Assembly: GCF_046237015.1 (NCBI RefSeq)
Contig: NZ_JBJYIN010000013.1
Coordinates: 1-64,000 of the forward strand
DNA: 64,000 bases
DNA from: JBJYIN01 sp046237015
GTDB taxonomy: Bacteria; Pseudomonadota; Gammaproteobacteria; Enterobacterales; Enterobacteriaceae
Direction of reading: 5' to 3'
Part shown: positions 26,181 to 33,507 of the stretch, one piece after another
Layout of the letters: the number at the start of each line of letters is the position of its first letter
Position numbering within the stretch: the stretch's first letter is position 1
Program-made: the position numbers and the translations under genes
The notes under the pieces: generated by a model
The model's database searches: none
Told to the model about the DNA's origin: nothing
The model's input: only the letters and a program-made list of their open reading frames with translations

Positions 26181-26212
26181 AAAAAAGCCTGCTGGGCGAA
26201 CCATGCAGGCTT
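26181..26212 (-). terminator. Terminator immediately upstream of the ejection operon
   Basis: On the minus strand, AAGCCTGC and GCAGGCTT form an 8-bp stem with a 12-base loop, followed directly by six T. It ends 14 bp before the ATG at 26166, so transcripts entering from upstream should stop unless antiterminated. Confidence 0.75.
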
Positions 26213-26235
26213 GGGTGTTATGGCAGATTTTTGGC

Positions 26236-26275
26236 AAAAAAATACCGGAGTGGGGTTTAAGCCATACTCCGGTAT
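26236..26275 (-). terminator. Strong terminator after the DUF2971 gene
   Basis: On the minus strand, ATACCGGAGT and ACTCCGGTAT form a 10-bp stem with a 14-base loop, followed by seven T. It lies 40 bp after the DUF2971 stop codon and only about 25 bp before the second hairpin at 26181-26212. Confidence 0.9.
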
Positions 26276-26315
26276 CTTTCCGTAAATTAGCGCATGTTTT
26301 TATATAAAGCAACTG

Positions 26316-27131
26316 CTACCTGTAAGTTGCTTTACTCTGTTTAATTTTTGTTTTCCCTAATTTATTAGAGTGCATGAATACCCCCATGTCATATTGAGAG
26401 AATTTGTTTTTAGGACCTAGTATTATTTCTTTTATGGATTCAGTCTTAAATTGGAATTCAAAATATGACGTCAAATAACCATTTGATATTCTATGCTTTA
26501 TTTTATAACCATGCTCTAATGATAAGTCAATTTCCTTAAACCCCTTAACTTCACCAAACAACATGAGTGGCTTATATATTATTCTCTTTTCTTTTTCTTC
26601 TTTGAACGCTGGGGATTTAGTTGTAGCAGCTAAGGAGGTTAAGTTCACTACTAATTTATTGATAGTCCAGGATTTATTTACATTACCATCCTCATTAAGA
26701 ATTTTCTGTATTCTTAATTTTATATCGTTGTCATTAATATATTCTATTTCATTTATTTTCATCGATTCTTTAACATCAGTACGGAATGCTATCATTCCGG
26801 TTTTTAAATCAAAACATTCCTCATCAAAACCTATAGCAACACCTTCTCCATCCTGAGCGTATGCTCTCCATTGACTCAAAATATCACCATCCTTAGAAAA
26901 ACAAGCCACATAGGTTGGTTTATTATTACTAACCATAGTATTCCATAATTCATTACACCATTCTTTATTCTCATCGCTCATAATTTCATTGAGAACTTCA
27001 GCAAGCGCATTTTCAACCCATTTCCCCTCAGAAAAATCATTCATATTATTGGTTGCAGAAAGCCATAGCGTTTTGTTTTCAATGATTTTATGAAATGTCT
27101 CAGGGCTACAATAATGATAAATAATTGCCAT
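26316..27131 (-). CDS. DUF2971 family protein
   Basis: The 271-aa protein shows the DUF2971 N-terminal pattern: IYHYCSPETFHKIIENKTLW, LSATNNMNDFSEG, then ACFSKDGDILSQWRAYAQDG with GEGVAIGF. The biochemical activity of the family is not established to my knowledge. It often turns up in mobile and defence-rich regions, and the fold is thought to be ADP-ribosyltransferase-like, which I cannot verify here. The gene is much more AT-rich than its neighbours and is insulated by a strong terminator, as expected for acquired cargo. It sits between the putative origin and the ejection operon. Confidence 0.75.
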   Translation of the reverse strand: MAIIYHYCSPETFHKIIENKTLWLSATNNMNDFSEGKWVENALAEVLNEIMSDENKEWCNELWNTMVSNNKPTYVACFSKDGDILSQWRAYAQDGEGVAIGFDEECFDLKTGMIAFRTDVKESMKINEIEYINDNDIKLRIQKILNEDGNVNKSWTINKLVVNLTSLAATTKSPAFKEEKEKRIIYKPLMLFGEVKGFKEIDLSLEHGYKIKHRISNGYLTSYFEFQFKTESIKEIILGPKNKFSQYDMGVFMHSNKLGKTKIKQSKATYR

Positions 27132-27278
27132 GTGATTTTCCTTTTTATTATTTAATAATTAATTGTAAAAGCTAAATTATATTTATTGCTAATGGTTTGT
27201 TTTTGTTAATTACACGTGTTTTCTTCAAACACTTTACCGAAAAAATATCTATAGATCAGCAGAAATGTGTCAGTTCGG

Positions 27279-27528
27279 TTGGTTCAGTTGGTTCACGGGT
27301 TGCTAAGCCGCGCCAGCACTGGATTTATGTGAACCAACATAGCCCTTATTGCGTTGGTTCAGCGGTGATTTTTGTTGGTTCACCCGTCCAGCCAGAAAAT
27401 AACCGGATAGATTGCCGTGTTGGTTCAAACAGCCCGTTTGTTGGTTCAGTGTTGGTTCAAAATAGAAAATATTTTCCTTATAAAACAATGCAATTAATAA
27501 ATTGAACCAACTGAACTGGCTGAACCAA
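27279..27528. other. Iteron array, putative replication origin of the element
   Basis: Ten copies of TTGGTTCA or its complement TGAACCAA lie within 250 bp. Plus-orientation copies start at 27279, 27288, 27354, 27375, 27420, 27441 and 27452. Complement copies start at 27330, 27503 and 27521. An AT-rich tract at 27458-27502 separates the last direct copy from the inverted ones. The array lies 23 bp from the 3' end of the primase-helicase gene. P4 alpha protein recognises short GGTGAAC-type iterons near its own gene, so an origin is the best explanation. Confidence 0.8.
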
Positions 27529-27551
27529 CACCTTTTCTCGCACGTAGGGGA

Positions 27552-30257
27552 TTATTCCTGCGTAGCGTCTTCCTCTGGCATGTAGTGGATCACGTACACG
27601 TTAAACTGTCGCCCATCAATACGGGGGGATTTACGCTGAAAACCTCTGCCGCTGGTGGGCGGGGTCAACATCCCTGTGGTTTTCAGTACCTCAGCGAATT
27701 GCTTCGCATTAAACCCTTTGGCTATCTCGCCCTCAAATGCCGCAGGGAAGGTATAGAAAATCATCGGCGCATCATCATGCTTACCTCTGTCGTCACGGTA
27801 TCCGGCCAAATCCCTAATAGGCAGGCTGGTAGGGTCGTAAGGAAACGGAGCGAATCGACTCAGGCCATATGCATTCAGGAACGCTTCGCATTGTTCGACA
27901 ATTTGCCGATGTTCTTTGTTTCCGGTGCCAAACTCCCGCAACCAGGCATTAAAGCTGTGCTGTATGGCGTCACGACATTCCTGTTCATTCCATCCTGTGA
28001 TCGTTCTCCCCACCAGCAACGCCGCTTCCAGAATGGCGAAACGTTCTGCTACACGGTGAACCTGTTCACCGTAGTTAGAGGGGATAAGTGAACGCCAGCG
28101 GTTTTCAGCCTCTCTGACGGCCTGTATCGCCTCTTTCTGGTGGTGGGCAAGGTAACGTATCCATTCACGTCCAGCCGCGCCGTGATTGTCGCGATAAGCG
28201 GCTTTCAGCGCGTCGGCATGGTCTTTGCCGCTCTTGTGTCCGTGGAACTGCTGCGCCTTTTCAAGCGGTAGATTGAGTAAGCGCACTAACTGACCCGCTT
28301 TGGACTTTATGCCTGCGCTGGTCAGAAAGGTTTCCATGTCCATTTCTCCCGTGCTGATCGCCACCGTGCGCCATCGTTTTAGCTCACGGTTGCCGCCTTC
28401 CCGTGCGCCTTGCAACTTACCGACTCCATTAAACAGCGTATAGGCAGAGGTGGAGACAGAACGCGCATCACTGCCTTGTCCCACCTCATCGAGTGGCAGC
28501 AGGCCGTCATTGTGTGCTTCGGCTTCGTTAGCAATCCCCAGCGCGGTGCCGTACCAAGTGAGTTTTAGCGCGTCGGGGTCACCGTAAAGACTGGTTGCAA
28601 CATTGGCGGTGGTCGTTTTCCCTGCGCTGGATTGTTCATAGAAATGCAGGCCGAAACCGTCTGATTCAGACAGGCCGATTAATGGCGCGGCTAAGGCGGC
28701 AGCGATCGCGGTCATCATGGAAGGGTTACCCTGTGCCAGTTGGGCTATGTTGTCGCGCCAGCTTGCGGCCGATCCTTTAACCGCATAGCCGCTAGCGGCA
28801 GCACTGCGCCCCCGAAATAAGACGGGCTGAAGCGGTGAACCAATGATATCCCCATCTGGCATGATGTAAGCGCCACATTGCCAGCCAGTGGTGTGGCTGA
28901 TTTGCCAGAGTTCGGCTTTCCCCTGATTCTGTAACCAGTCGGCCAGAATGGCGCGTAAAAAGGTTTTTGTTGTCACGGTCACGCCACCTGCTTTCAACGT
29001 GCGCCATCCCTCGCGTTCGCCTATATCGGCCAGCGGTAACCCAGCGGTGACAGGCGTTTTACGCCCAGCAACATGCCAGCGCAGTATCAGGAACTGATCG
29101 CTGTCGTCACGTCCACAGCCGATCACTTCCAGCGGGGAGCATAGCCAGCTTTCGTTGTTGATCACCTCGCCGCTGACCTTATCCACTTTGGGCGTGATCC
29201 AGAAAACGCCCTCTTTGCGGCTCTCAACACGCGGCTTTAATGGGTCGTCAAGGTTCCGTTTGTCGTCAGCCGGAACATCGGCCTGTAGCTGATACAGCGA
29301 TTCGGTAAACGCCTGTGTAGCCGCTGCCAGCCCGTGTTGCTGGCGGTAATCGTCCCAGTCGGCCTTTTTGCTGGTGGGCGGCAATGTTACCCAGCCGTTC
29401 ACTTCACGGGCGGCTTTCTCTGCCCAGTCTTTCCCCACATTCGGCTTACCCGCCACGATGTCGTTATCAGCGGCAAGGATGATTTGCGCACTGGGATACA
29501 GAGCACGCATCGTTTTTGCTACTGACACCATGTTGCCTGCGTCGATAGCGGCGACGGTCAACGCATCAGGGCGTATCAGGTGAGCACTTAATGCGGTCGC
29601 CAATCCTTCGGCGATCACCACCTTATCGGGCTGTTCCGGTGCGTTGACAGCGTGATACGCACCACGTTTGGCGGAATCCGTCACCAGTCGCTTACTGCCA
29701 TCGGGCTTTATCGTCTGTGCGGCGGTGGTAGTGCCGTTCTCGTCCTGTAGCGCCAGTAGCAGGGAGCCATCAGGCAGCAGCGGATAAGAAAAGCCGGTTA
29801 ACCCTTTTCCAGCCAGATAAGACGATTCTCCTGATTGCGTTTGAGCGGTCAGTTTCGCCAGTCGCTTGATAAAGCTCTGCGCTTTCTCCGTATTGGAACG
29901 CAGATTATTCCCCGTAAGCGGTCGCGTGGGTTCGCTTTGGCTGGTGGCCTGTTCTCCTGTTCGGGCATCAATACCCAGCGTTTCGGCTACCAGTTGCGCG
30001 GCGTCCATTGCGGCACAGTGGCGAACGTTCATCACCAACGCCAATCCATCACCGGCTTCCGGATCACAGTGACGGCAATGCCATGTCCCGCGCCCTTCCA
30101 GATTATCGAACTGAAAGCGGTCGGTGCCGCCACAGGCCGGACAAGGGGTTAGCGTTGTCGGGTGACGGGGAACCTCGATCCCCAACAGGGAAAGTACATC
30201 AGGCCAGCGACCAGTAGCAGCGGCGGATACCTTGCGGATAAAATCGATATTACGCAT
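27552..30257 (-). CDS. P4 alpha-like primase-helicase replication protein
   Basis: The 901-aa multifunctional protein would prime and unwind the element's DNA from the adjacent iterons. A zinc-ribbon primase domain carries Cys39, Cys42, Cys61 and Cys64 (TPCPACGGTDRFQF ... WHCRHC). A TOPRIM fold follows, with VIAEGLATA (Glu217) and LAADND (about 261-266). The C-terminal half is a DUF927-type superfamily 3 helicase with the Walker A-like SSAGKTTT (543-550) and a downstream acidic LLPLDEVGQG. Residues needed for both activities appear intact. It is the last and largest gene of an operon of seven genes beginning at 31732. Confidence 0.88.
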   Translation of the reverse strand: MRNIDFIRKVSAAATGRWPDVLSLLGIEVPRHPTTLTPCPACGGTDRFQFDNLEGRGTWHCRHCDPEAGDGLALVMNVRHCAAMDAAQLVAETLGIDARTGEQATSQSEPTRPLTGNNLRSNTEKAQSFIKRLAKLTAQTQSGESSYLAGKGLTGFSYPLLPDGSLLLALQDENGTTTAAQTIKPDGSKRLVTDSAKRGAYHAVNAPEQPDKVVIAEGLATALSAHLIRPDALTVAAIDAGNMVSVAKTMRALYPSAQIILAADNDIVAGKPNVGKDWAEKAAREVNGWVTLPPTSKKADWDDYRQQHGLAAATQAFTESLYQLQADVPADDKRNLDDPLKPRVESRKEGVFWITPKVDKVSGEVINNESWLCSPLEVIGCGRDDSDQFLILRWHVAGRKTPVTAGLPLADIGEREGWRTLKAGGVTVTTKTFLRAILADWLQNQGKAELWQISHTTGWQCGAYIMPDGDIIGSPLQPVLFRGRSAAASGYAVKGSAASWRDNIAQLAQGNPSMMTAIAAALAAPLIGLSESDGFGLHFYEQSSAGKTTTANVATSLYGDPDALKLTWYGTALGIANEAEAHNDGLLPLDEVGQGSDARSVSTSAYTLFNGVGKLQGAREGGNRELKRWRTVAISTGEMDMETFLTSAGIKSKAGQLVRLLNLPLEKAQQFHGHKSGKDHADALKAAYRDNHGAAGREWIRYLAHHQKEAIQAVREAENRWRSLIPSNYGEQVHRVAERFAILEAALLVGRTITGWNEQECRDAIQHSFNAWLREFGTGNKEHRQIVEQCEAFLNAYGLSRFAPFPYDPTSLPIRDLAGYRDDRGKHDDAPMIFYTFPAAFEGEIAKGFNAKQFAEVLKTTGMLTPPTSGRGFQRKSPRIDGRQFNVYVIHYMPEEDATQE

Positions 30258-30267
30258 TCATTTGCCC

Positions 30268-30900
30268 TCAGTGCGCCGTTGGTGTGAGTGGTAGCGCCCC
30301 GTTATTGCGCATCTGAATAAATTCATCATGCATGTCCGCCAGCGTCTGCCGTCCCACGTCGGACAACTCAGGCTCTGTGCTTTGATGATTGAGCATCCAT
30401 TGATAGAACAGGGTGGCGTTTTTAGTACCTTGTTCGCGGCCAAATTTCCCGATCAATGCGCCCTCGATATTGTTCGCCATCGCAAAGCGTTCCGTATCAG
30501 GATAAACATACATGGTGCCGTGTTTTCCCTGATAAATAGCCCCGTTATTGCTGCCGTTGTCTGTGGCACTGTGCGCACCGTTGATCCGCCGCTGTTCCCT
30601 TATGAATTCGTAAGCCACCAGCCAGCGCCACATTTCTAAATTTTGCTGATCATTGGGCTGGAAATAGCCTTTCGCTTCAGCCTTTGCCAGTGCATGAAGC
30701 ACTCGCAGCCCATTCAATAAGTCATGGTCATAATGGCCGCGATTCAGGTTGGAAAGGGCATAATCAAACGGGTGGCACGTTGATACGTAGTATTCGCCTT
30801 CATCGTCCAGCGCAATCAGACAAACGCCATCAGGAGAAACATCGATATACGGGGCGCGTTCCTGTTCCGGCTGTGTAGGTAAGGAAATGATGTTGTTCAC
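30268..30900 (-). CDS. Conserved satellite/phage protein of unknown function
   Basis: The 210-aa product starts at a GTG that overlaps the previous stop codon by four bases (GTGA), with GGGAG eight bases upstream. No catalytic motif is recognised. It has an N-terminal strand-rich part with YIDVSPDGVCLIALDDEG and a helical C-terminal part. Proteins of this kind commonly precede the primase in P4-like elements, and the 10-bp gap to the primase gene implies co-expression. Confidence 0.65.
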   Translation of the reverse strand: MNNIISLPTQPEQERAPYIDVSPDGVCLIALDDEGEYYVSTCHPFDYALSNLNRGHYDHDLLNGLRVLHALAKAEAKGYFQPNDQQNLEMWRWLVAYEFIREQRRINGAHSATDNGSNNGAIYQGKHGTMYVYPDTERFAMANNIEGALIGKFGREQGTKNATLFYQWMLNHQSTEPELSDVGRQTLADMHDEFIQMRNNGALPLTPTAH

Positions 30901-31094
30901 GCTACAGCTCCCTTAGCTTTTTTGTGTTTATCGCTGGCACATTCACGGCAATATGCGTCATTGATTTCATCCACTATCACGAGTGCGGTTAAGGCGACGT
31001 TGCGGAGCGTGTCAAGTTCGGTTGAATCGTCGCAACAAGTCATAAGATCAATAAGGCCGCGCAACATGAATAATTTGCCCTCAGCTTCATTCAT
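30897..31094 (-). CDS. Small early-operon protein, unknown function
   Basis: The 65-aa helical protein has a C-terminal Cys pair (YCRECASDKHKK) and a second Cys pair earlier (MTCCDDS), so metal binding is possible. It overlaps both neighbours by four bases (ATGA upstream, GTGA downstream). I do not recognise a family. Confidence 0.6.
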   Translation of the reverse strand: MNEAEGKLFMLRGLIDLMTCCDDSTELDTLRNVALTALVIVDEINDAYCRECASDKHKKAKGAVA

Positions 31095-31276
31095 TTATCT
31101 GCCTCCCGTTCCAGTGATTTGCGGATCTCTGCGTGAATATCGCTGACGATTCCGATAAGTCCGGATAGCTGAGGGGAAAGATGTTCTTTCTCCACCATGT
31201 CCAGAATGACGTGAAGCAGGACAGAAACTTGCCCCGCACGGAAGGCGGCCAAATCCAGTGGAATCGCGTTATTCAT
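31091..31276 (-). CDS. Small early-operon protein, unknown function
   Basis: The 61-aa helical protein begins MNNAIPLDLAAFRAGQ. ATG at 31276 is chosen because GAGG lies eight bases upstream; the reading frame continues ten codons further without a good site. It overlaps the next gene by four bases and the 34-aa frame upstream by eight. No family is recognised. Confidence 0.6.
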   Translation of the reverse strand: MNNAIPLDLAAFRAGQVSVLLHVILDMVEKEHLSPQLSGLIGIVSDIHAEIRKSLEREADK

Positions 31277-31376
31277 GGTTTTGGCCTCGCTGTTTCTGTT
31301 CTTCAAGGCGTATCAGCAGAACGCCCAGATAGTCGGCTTGCTGGGGTGCCTGTGCCAAAGAATGGTTATGCGCCAT
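31269..31376 (-). CDS. Very small early-operon frame (34 aa)
   Basis: A 34-codon frame beginning MAHNHSLAQAPQQADYLGVL has GAGG six bases before its ATG. It overlaps the preceding gene by 11 bases and the following gene by eight. Without it there would be an untranslated gap of about 90 bases inside an otherwise overlapping operon, which supports its being translated. Confidence 0.5.
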   Translation of the reverse strand: MAHNHSLAQAPQQADYLGVLLIRLEEQKQRGQNHE

Positions 31377-31551
31377 GAGCCACCTCATTTTTTTCTACCT
31401 GGCTGGTGCGGTACAGGTGATCGATACGCTCCTGCAGGATGAACAGCAGGATTTCACGCGCCTCTGGTTCATTGGTGTTAACCGCGGCGTAGGCCAGTGC
31501 GCGGCATTGGTCGATGATTTCTTCCAGTTCTAATGGGGTGTTATCGAACAT
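31366..31551 (-). CDS. Small acidic early-operon protein, unknown function
   Basis: The 61-aa acidic helical protein begins MFDNTPLELEEIIDQCRALA. A perfect AGGAGG lies six bases before ATG at 31551. The same frame is open for 200 codons further upstream, but that extension overlaps the Ash-like gene and the divergent promoter and is not credible. It overlaps the Ash-like gene by 11 bases. Small proteins like this are typical of early operons in P4-like elements. Confidence 0.6.
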   Translation of the reverse strand: MFDNTPLELEEIIDQCRALAYAAVNTNEPEAREILLFILQERIDHLYRTSQVEKNEVAHGA

Positions 31552-31732
31552 AGCGCACCTCCTGAACGGGTAAGCGACCAGCGAAAACCATGACACAACC
31601 AGCAGGGGATTTTTCCCGCGCTTCGCGTTCGGTGGTGGCAACAATGCGAATAATGCGGTGAGACGACATACCCAGCGCCAGAAAGCGCCATATAAATTTG
31701 GGGTGAGTTTGGGTAGACTGGATATCAGCCAT
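31541..31732 (-). CDS. Ash/Icd-like protein, first gene of the early operon
   Basis: The 63-aa basic protein contains the pattern FIWRFLALGMSSHRIIRIVA with TTEREAREKSPAG and CVMVFAGRLP, which I associate with the Ash family and with proteins annotated as Icd-like host cell-division inhibitors in satellites and P1-related phages. GGAG lies eight bases upstream of ATG at 31732. As the promoter-proximal gene of the operon leading to the primase, it would be expressed at once on induction. The toxicity or division-block function is inferred from the annotation of relatives. Confidence 0.65.
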   Translation of the reverse strand: MADIQSTQTHPKFIWRFLALGMSSHRIIRIVATTEREAREKSPAGCVMVFAGRLPVQEVRYVR

Positions 31733-31824
31733 AGTGTTAGCTCCGATAACATTGTGGTTAGCCCTCGTTCGGTGTTGGTAGCACTGATCGGGGGCGTTTG
31801 GTTTTTGCTATTACGCATGTTAAT

Positions 31825-31867
31825 GTACGTACGTAATGAATAACATACTATGAGGTTACGTACGTAC
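31825..31867. promoter_or_regulatory. Perfect inverted repeat of TACGTACGT arms in the divergent control region
   Basis: GTACGTACGTAA (31825-31836) and TTACGTACGTAC (31856-31867) are perfect complements across a 19-base spacer, and each arm is itself nearly palindromic. The right arm overlaps the start of the ribbon-helix-helix gene. The pair sits between that gene and the oppositely transcribed early operon, so occupancy could control both. Confidence 0.8.
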
Positions 31868-32059
31868 GTGTCAACGATAAAACGCGATAAAAGCCCGAAA
31901 GGTGCGGGATGGTCTCCAACGTTCCAAATCCGTATTACGCCTGAACTTAAGGAGCAATTTGAGGTTGCTGCTATAGATGCTGGAATGAGTCTAGCTAACT
32001 GGCTTAAAACGCTGGGACGTGAGGAACTAAAGCGCCTCGGCATTGAACCTAAAGGCTGA
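31850..32059 (+). CDS. Ribbon-helix-helix (Arc/MetJ-like) DNA-binding protein
   Basis: This small protein of at most 69 aa carries one strand and two helices: FQIRITPELKEQFEVAAIDA and GMSLANWLKTLGREELKRLG. It is divergent from the early operon and its start region overlaps the TACGTACGT inverted repeat, which is its probable operator. ATG at 31850 lacks a Shine-Dalgarno sequence. GTG at 31868, after the repeat, with TGAGG about 12 bases upstream, is a plausible alternative giving 63 aa. It is the best candidate for the master repressor of the element. Confidence 0.72.
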   Translation: MRLRTYVSTIKRDKSPKGAGWSPTFQIRITPELKEQFEVAAIDAGMSLANWLKTLGREELKRLGIEPKG

Positions 32060-32146
32060 TCCTTTGGCGAACGTGCAATTACGCCAGATAAACAATGCTG
32101 GCGCTTCTCACATACAGTGTATGCAGATTCGATGGGATACTGGTAA

Positions 32147-32749
32147 TTACTCATGATCGCTACCTCCCGCTAGTGGTAAAGCTGGTTGGTAATCACGCCA
32201 TAGCTGTTCTTCTTCTGCGTTTAAGCGTTGCTTCTGCTGTTTACAGGCTTGCAGATCGCGGCCTTTCTTACTGGCCTGCTTGAGGTAGGATTGTTTACGT
32301 TGCGTGAAGTCATTCAGAAATGCCCACGGCACACCGTAAGAGCCTGTTTTACGAATGGACGGGATAACCTCACCAAATACCCATTCACTAAAGCGATAGG
32401 CTGCCGTTCCCTCAACGGAAGCCTTACGGCTGCGAGCAATGAGTTTGTAGAAGCCTGACTCTGAAACAATCGCCATCTTCTGCATACCGCCAAGGGTGGG
32501 TACTGAGTACCCCACCTTTTCATGCTCACCAAGCCGCCGTAGTGGAACCTTGTGATCGATTATCTGCAATGCCTGGCAAACATCTTTCGCCACAAACCAC
32601 GGTTCACCAGAAATATTCACCACTCGCACTTCTGTACCTTCAAATTTAATAACAGAAATATCCTGTTCACCCGCTCTGAAAATATCGCTCTGGCTGTTTT
32701 CAGGGTGAGCGAATCCCTGACCGTTAAGGTCATTATTTTTTGATGTCAT
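32147..32749 (-). CDS. BRO family N-terminal domain protein (antirepressor-like)
   Basis: The 200-aa protein has a BRO-N domain from about residue 30 to 135: VIKFEGTEVRVVNISGEPWF, VAKDVCQAL, a LGEHEKVG block, and ESGFYKLIARSRK. BRO-N proteins bind DNA and serve as antirepressors in phages. The C-terminus is basic and Gln/Lys-rich. It ends about 90 bp from the ribbon-helix-helix gene, which it faces. A role in lifting repression of the early operon is reasonable but unproven. Confidence 0.75.
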   Translation of the reverse strand: MTSKNNDLNGQGFAHPENSQSDIFRAGEQDISVIKFEGTEVRVVNISGEPWFVAKDVCQALQIIDHKVPLRRLGEHEKVGYSVPTLGGMQKMAIVSESGFYKLIARSRKASVEGTAAYRFSEWVFGEVIPSIRKTGSYGVPWAFLNDFTQRKQSYLKQASKKGRDLQACKQQKQRLNAEEEQLWRDYQPALPLAGGSDHE

Positions 32750-32763
32750 AAAATCAGGCTCCG

Positions 32764-33180
32764 TTAGCTGGCGGCGTAATCCGGGTACAGGCTCAGGATA
32801 TAGTTAATTTCTTGCTGGGTAAGCCGCTGGTGGCCGTTAATATCGGCGTTGGTATTTACCAATCGAATGACACGGGAAATATCATCACGCTTTGCAAACC
32901 GATAACGATAGTGACTGCCGATCCCGTCTGCGTTTGGTTCATCAATACGCTCTAACCGAATATCAAGCAGGCGTTCTAATTCCGTAGCGTAATTCCGGCC
33001 AGAAGAAAGGTGGCAATGGCGGAGAATATCATTCTCAGTAAAGCCACCAGCGCCGGAACGCAGCATGAAAACCCGTGCTCGATGTTTTTTTGGTACTGGT
33101 TTAATGGATATGCTGGCGGTATGATCAGAAACGTTACCTTTCTGACTGGCCGCCTGTAATGGGCGGTTTTTCTTTTCCAT
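32764..33180 (-). CDS. Element-encoded protein with predicted winged-helix region, unknown function
   Basis: The 138-aa basic protein has a possible winged helix (RSGAGGFTENDILRHCHLSS, then GRNYATELERLLD) and an arginine-rich C-terminal half. ATG at 33180 overlaps the stop codon of the upstream AlpA-like gene (TGATG), so translation is coupled. The family is not recognised by name; similar proteins accompany AlpA genes in P4-like elements. Confidence 0.6.
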   Translation of the reverse strand: MEKKNRPLQAASQKGNVSDHTASISIKPVPKKHRARVFMLRSGAGGFTENDILRHCHLSSGRNYATELERLLDIRLERIDEPNADGIGSHYRYRFAKRDDISRVIRLVNTNADINGHQRLTQQEINYILSLYPDYAAS

Positions 33181-33398
33181 CAAGCCACCTTTCCCCTGCG
33201 TTCTGCCAGCCAGCGATTAATCTCTACCGCATCAAATGCGGTCACGTTATCGGTGAGTTTCACTGGGCGCGGCAATGTGCCGTTTTTCACCCAGCGATCG
33301 ATGGTTGGCATGGATACACCCAACAATTCCGGCATGCGGAAACGTCGAATGTATCCAGTGGTTGGGATAGCTGATTGCGCTGCTTGGTGTGCTGTCAT
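33180..33398 (-). CDS. AlpA family transcriptional regulator/excisionase
   Basis: This small helix-turn-helix protein has the typical AlpA core: RRFRMPELLGVSMPTIDRWV, then KNGTLPRPVKL and EINRWLAERRGK. AlpA of P4-like elements activates integrase expression or promotes excision. I place the start at ATG 33398 (MTAHQ). Another ATG at 33407 is only two bases from AGGAG, and the frame is open to 33497 without a better signal. It is adjacent to the integrase-proximal block and coupled to the next gene. Confidence 0.78.
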   Translation of the reverse strand: MTAHQAAQSAIPTTGYIRRFRMPELLGVSMPTIDRWVKNGTLPRPVKLTDNVTAFDAVEINRWLAERRGKVA

Positions 33399-33507
33399 AA
33401 GCCCCATAACTCCTGTGATAGCTGGTGATGTTATGGGGAAAGTTAGCGTTTCAATGGAATGAAGATAAGGCACAGTAAGGTTACTGTACCTGTACAATTA
33501 AGTTACT

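Noticed and set aside
27197..27505. Plus-strand 102-codon frame over the iteron region
   Set aside because: Its residues simply translate the TTGGTTCA repeats (repeated VGS segments); the DNA pattern is better explained as an origin.
31366..32154. Long minus-strand frame of 262 codons covering the early-operon start and the RHH gene
   Set aside because: Its first 200 codons overlap two better-supported genes and a divergent promoter, and the residues look non-coding. Only the last 61 codons, with AGGAGG at 31551, are accepted.
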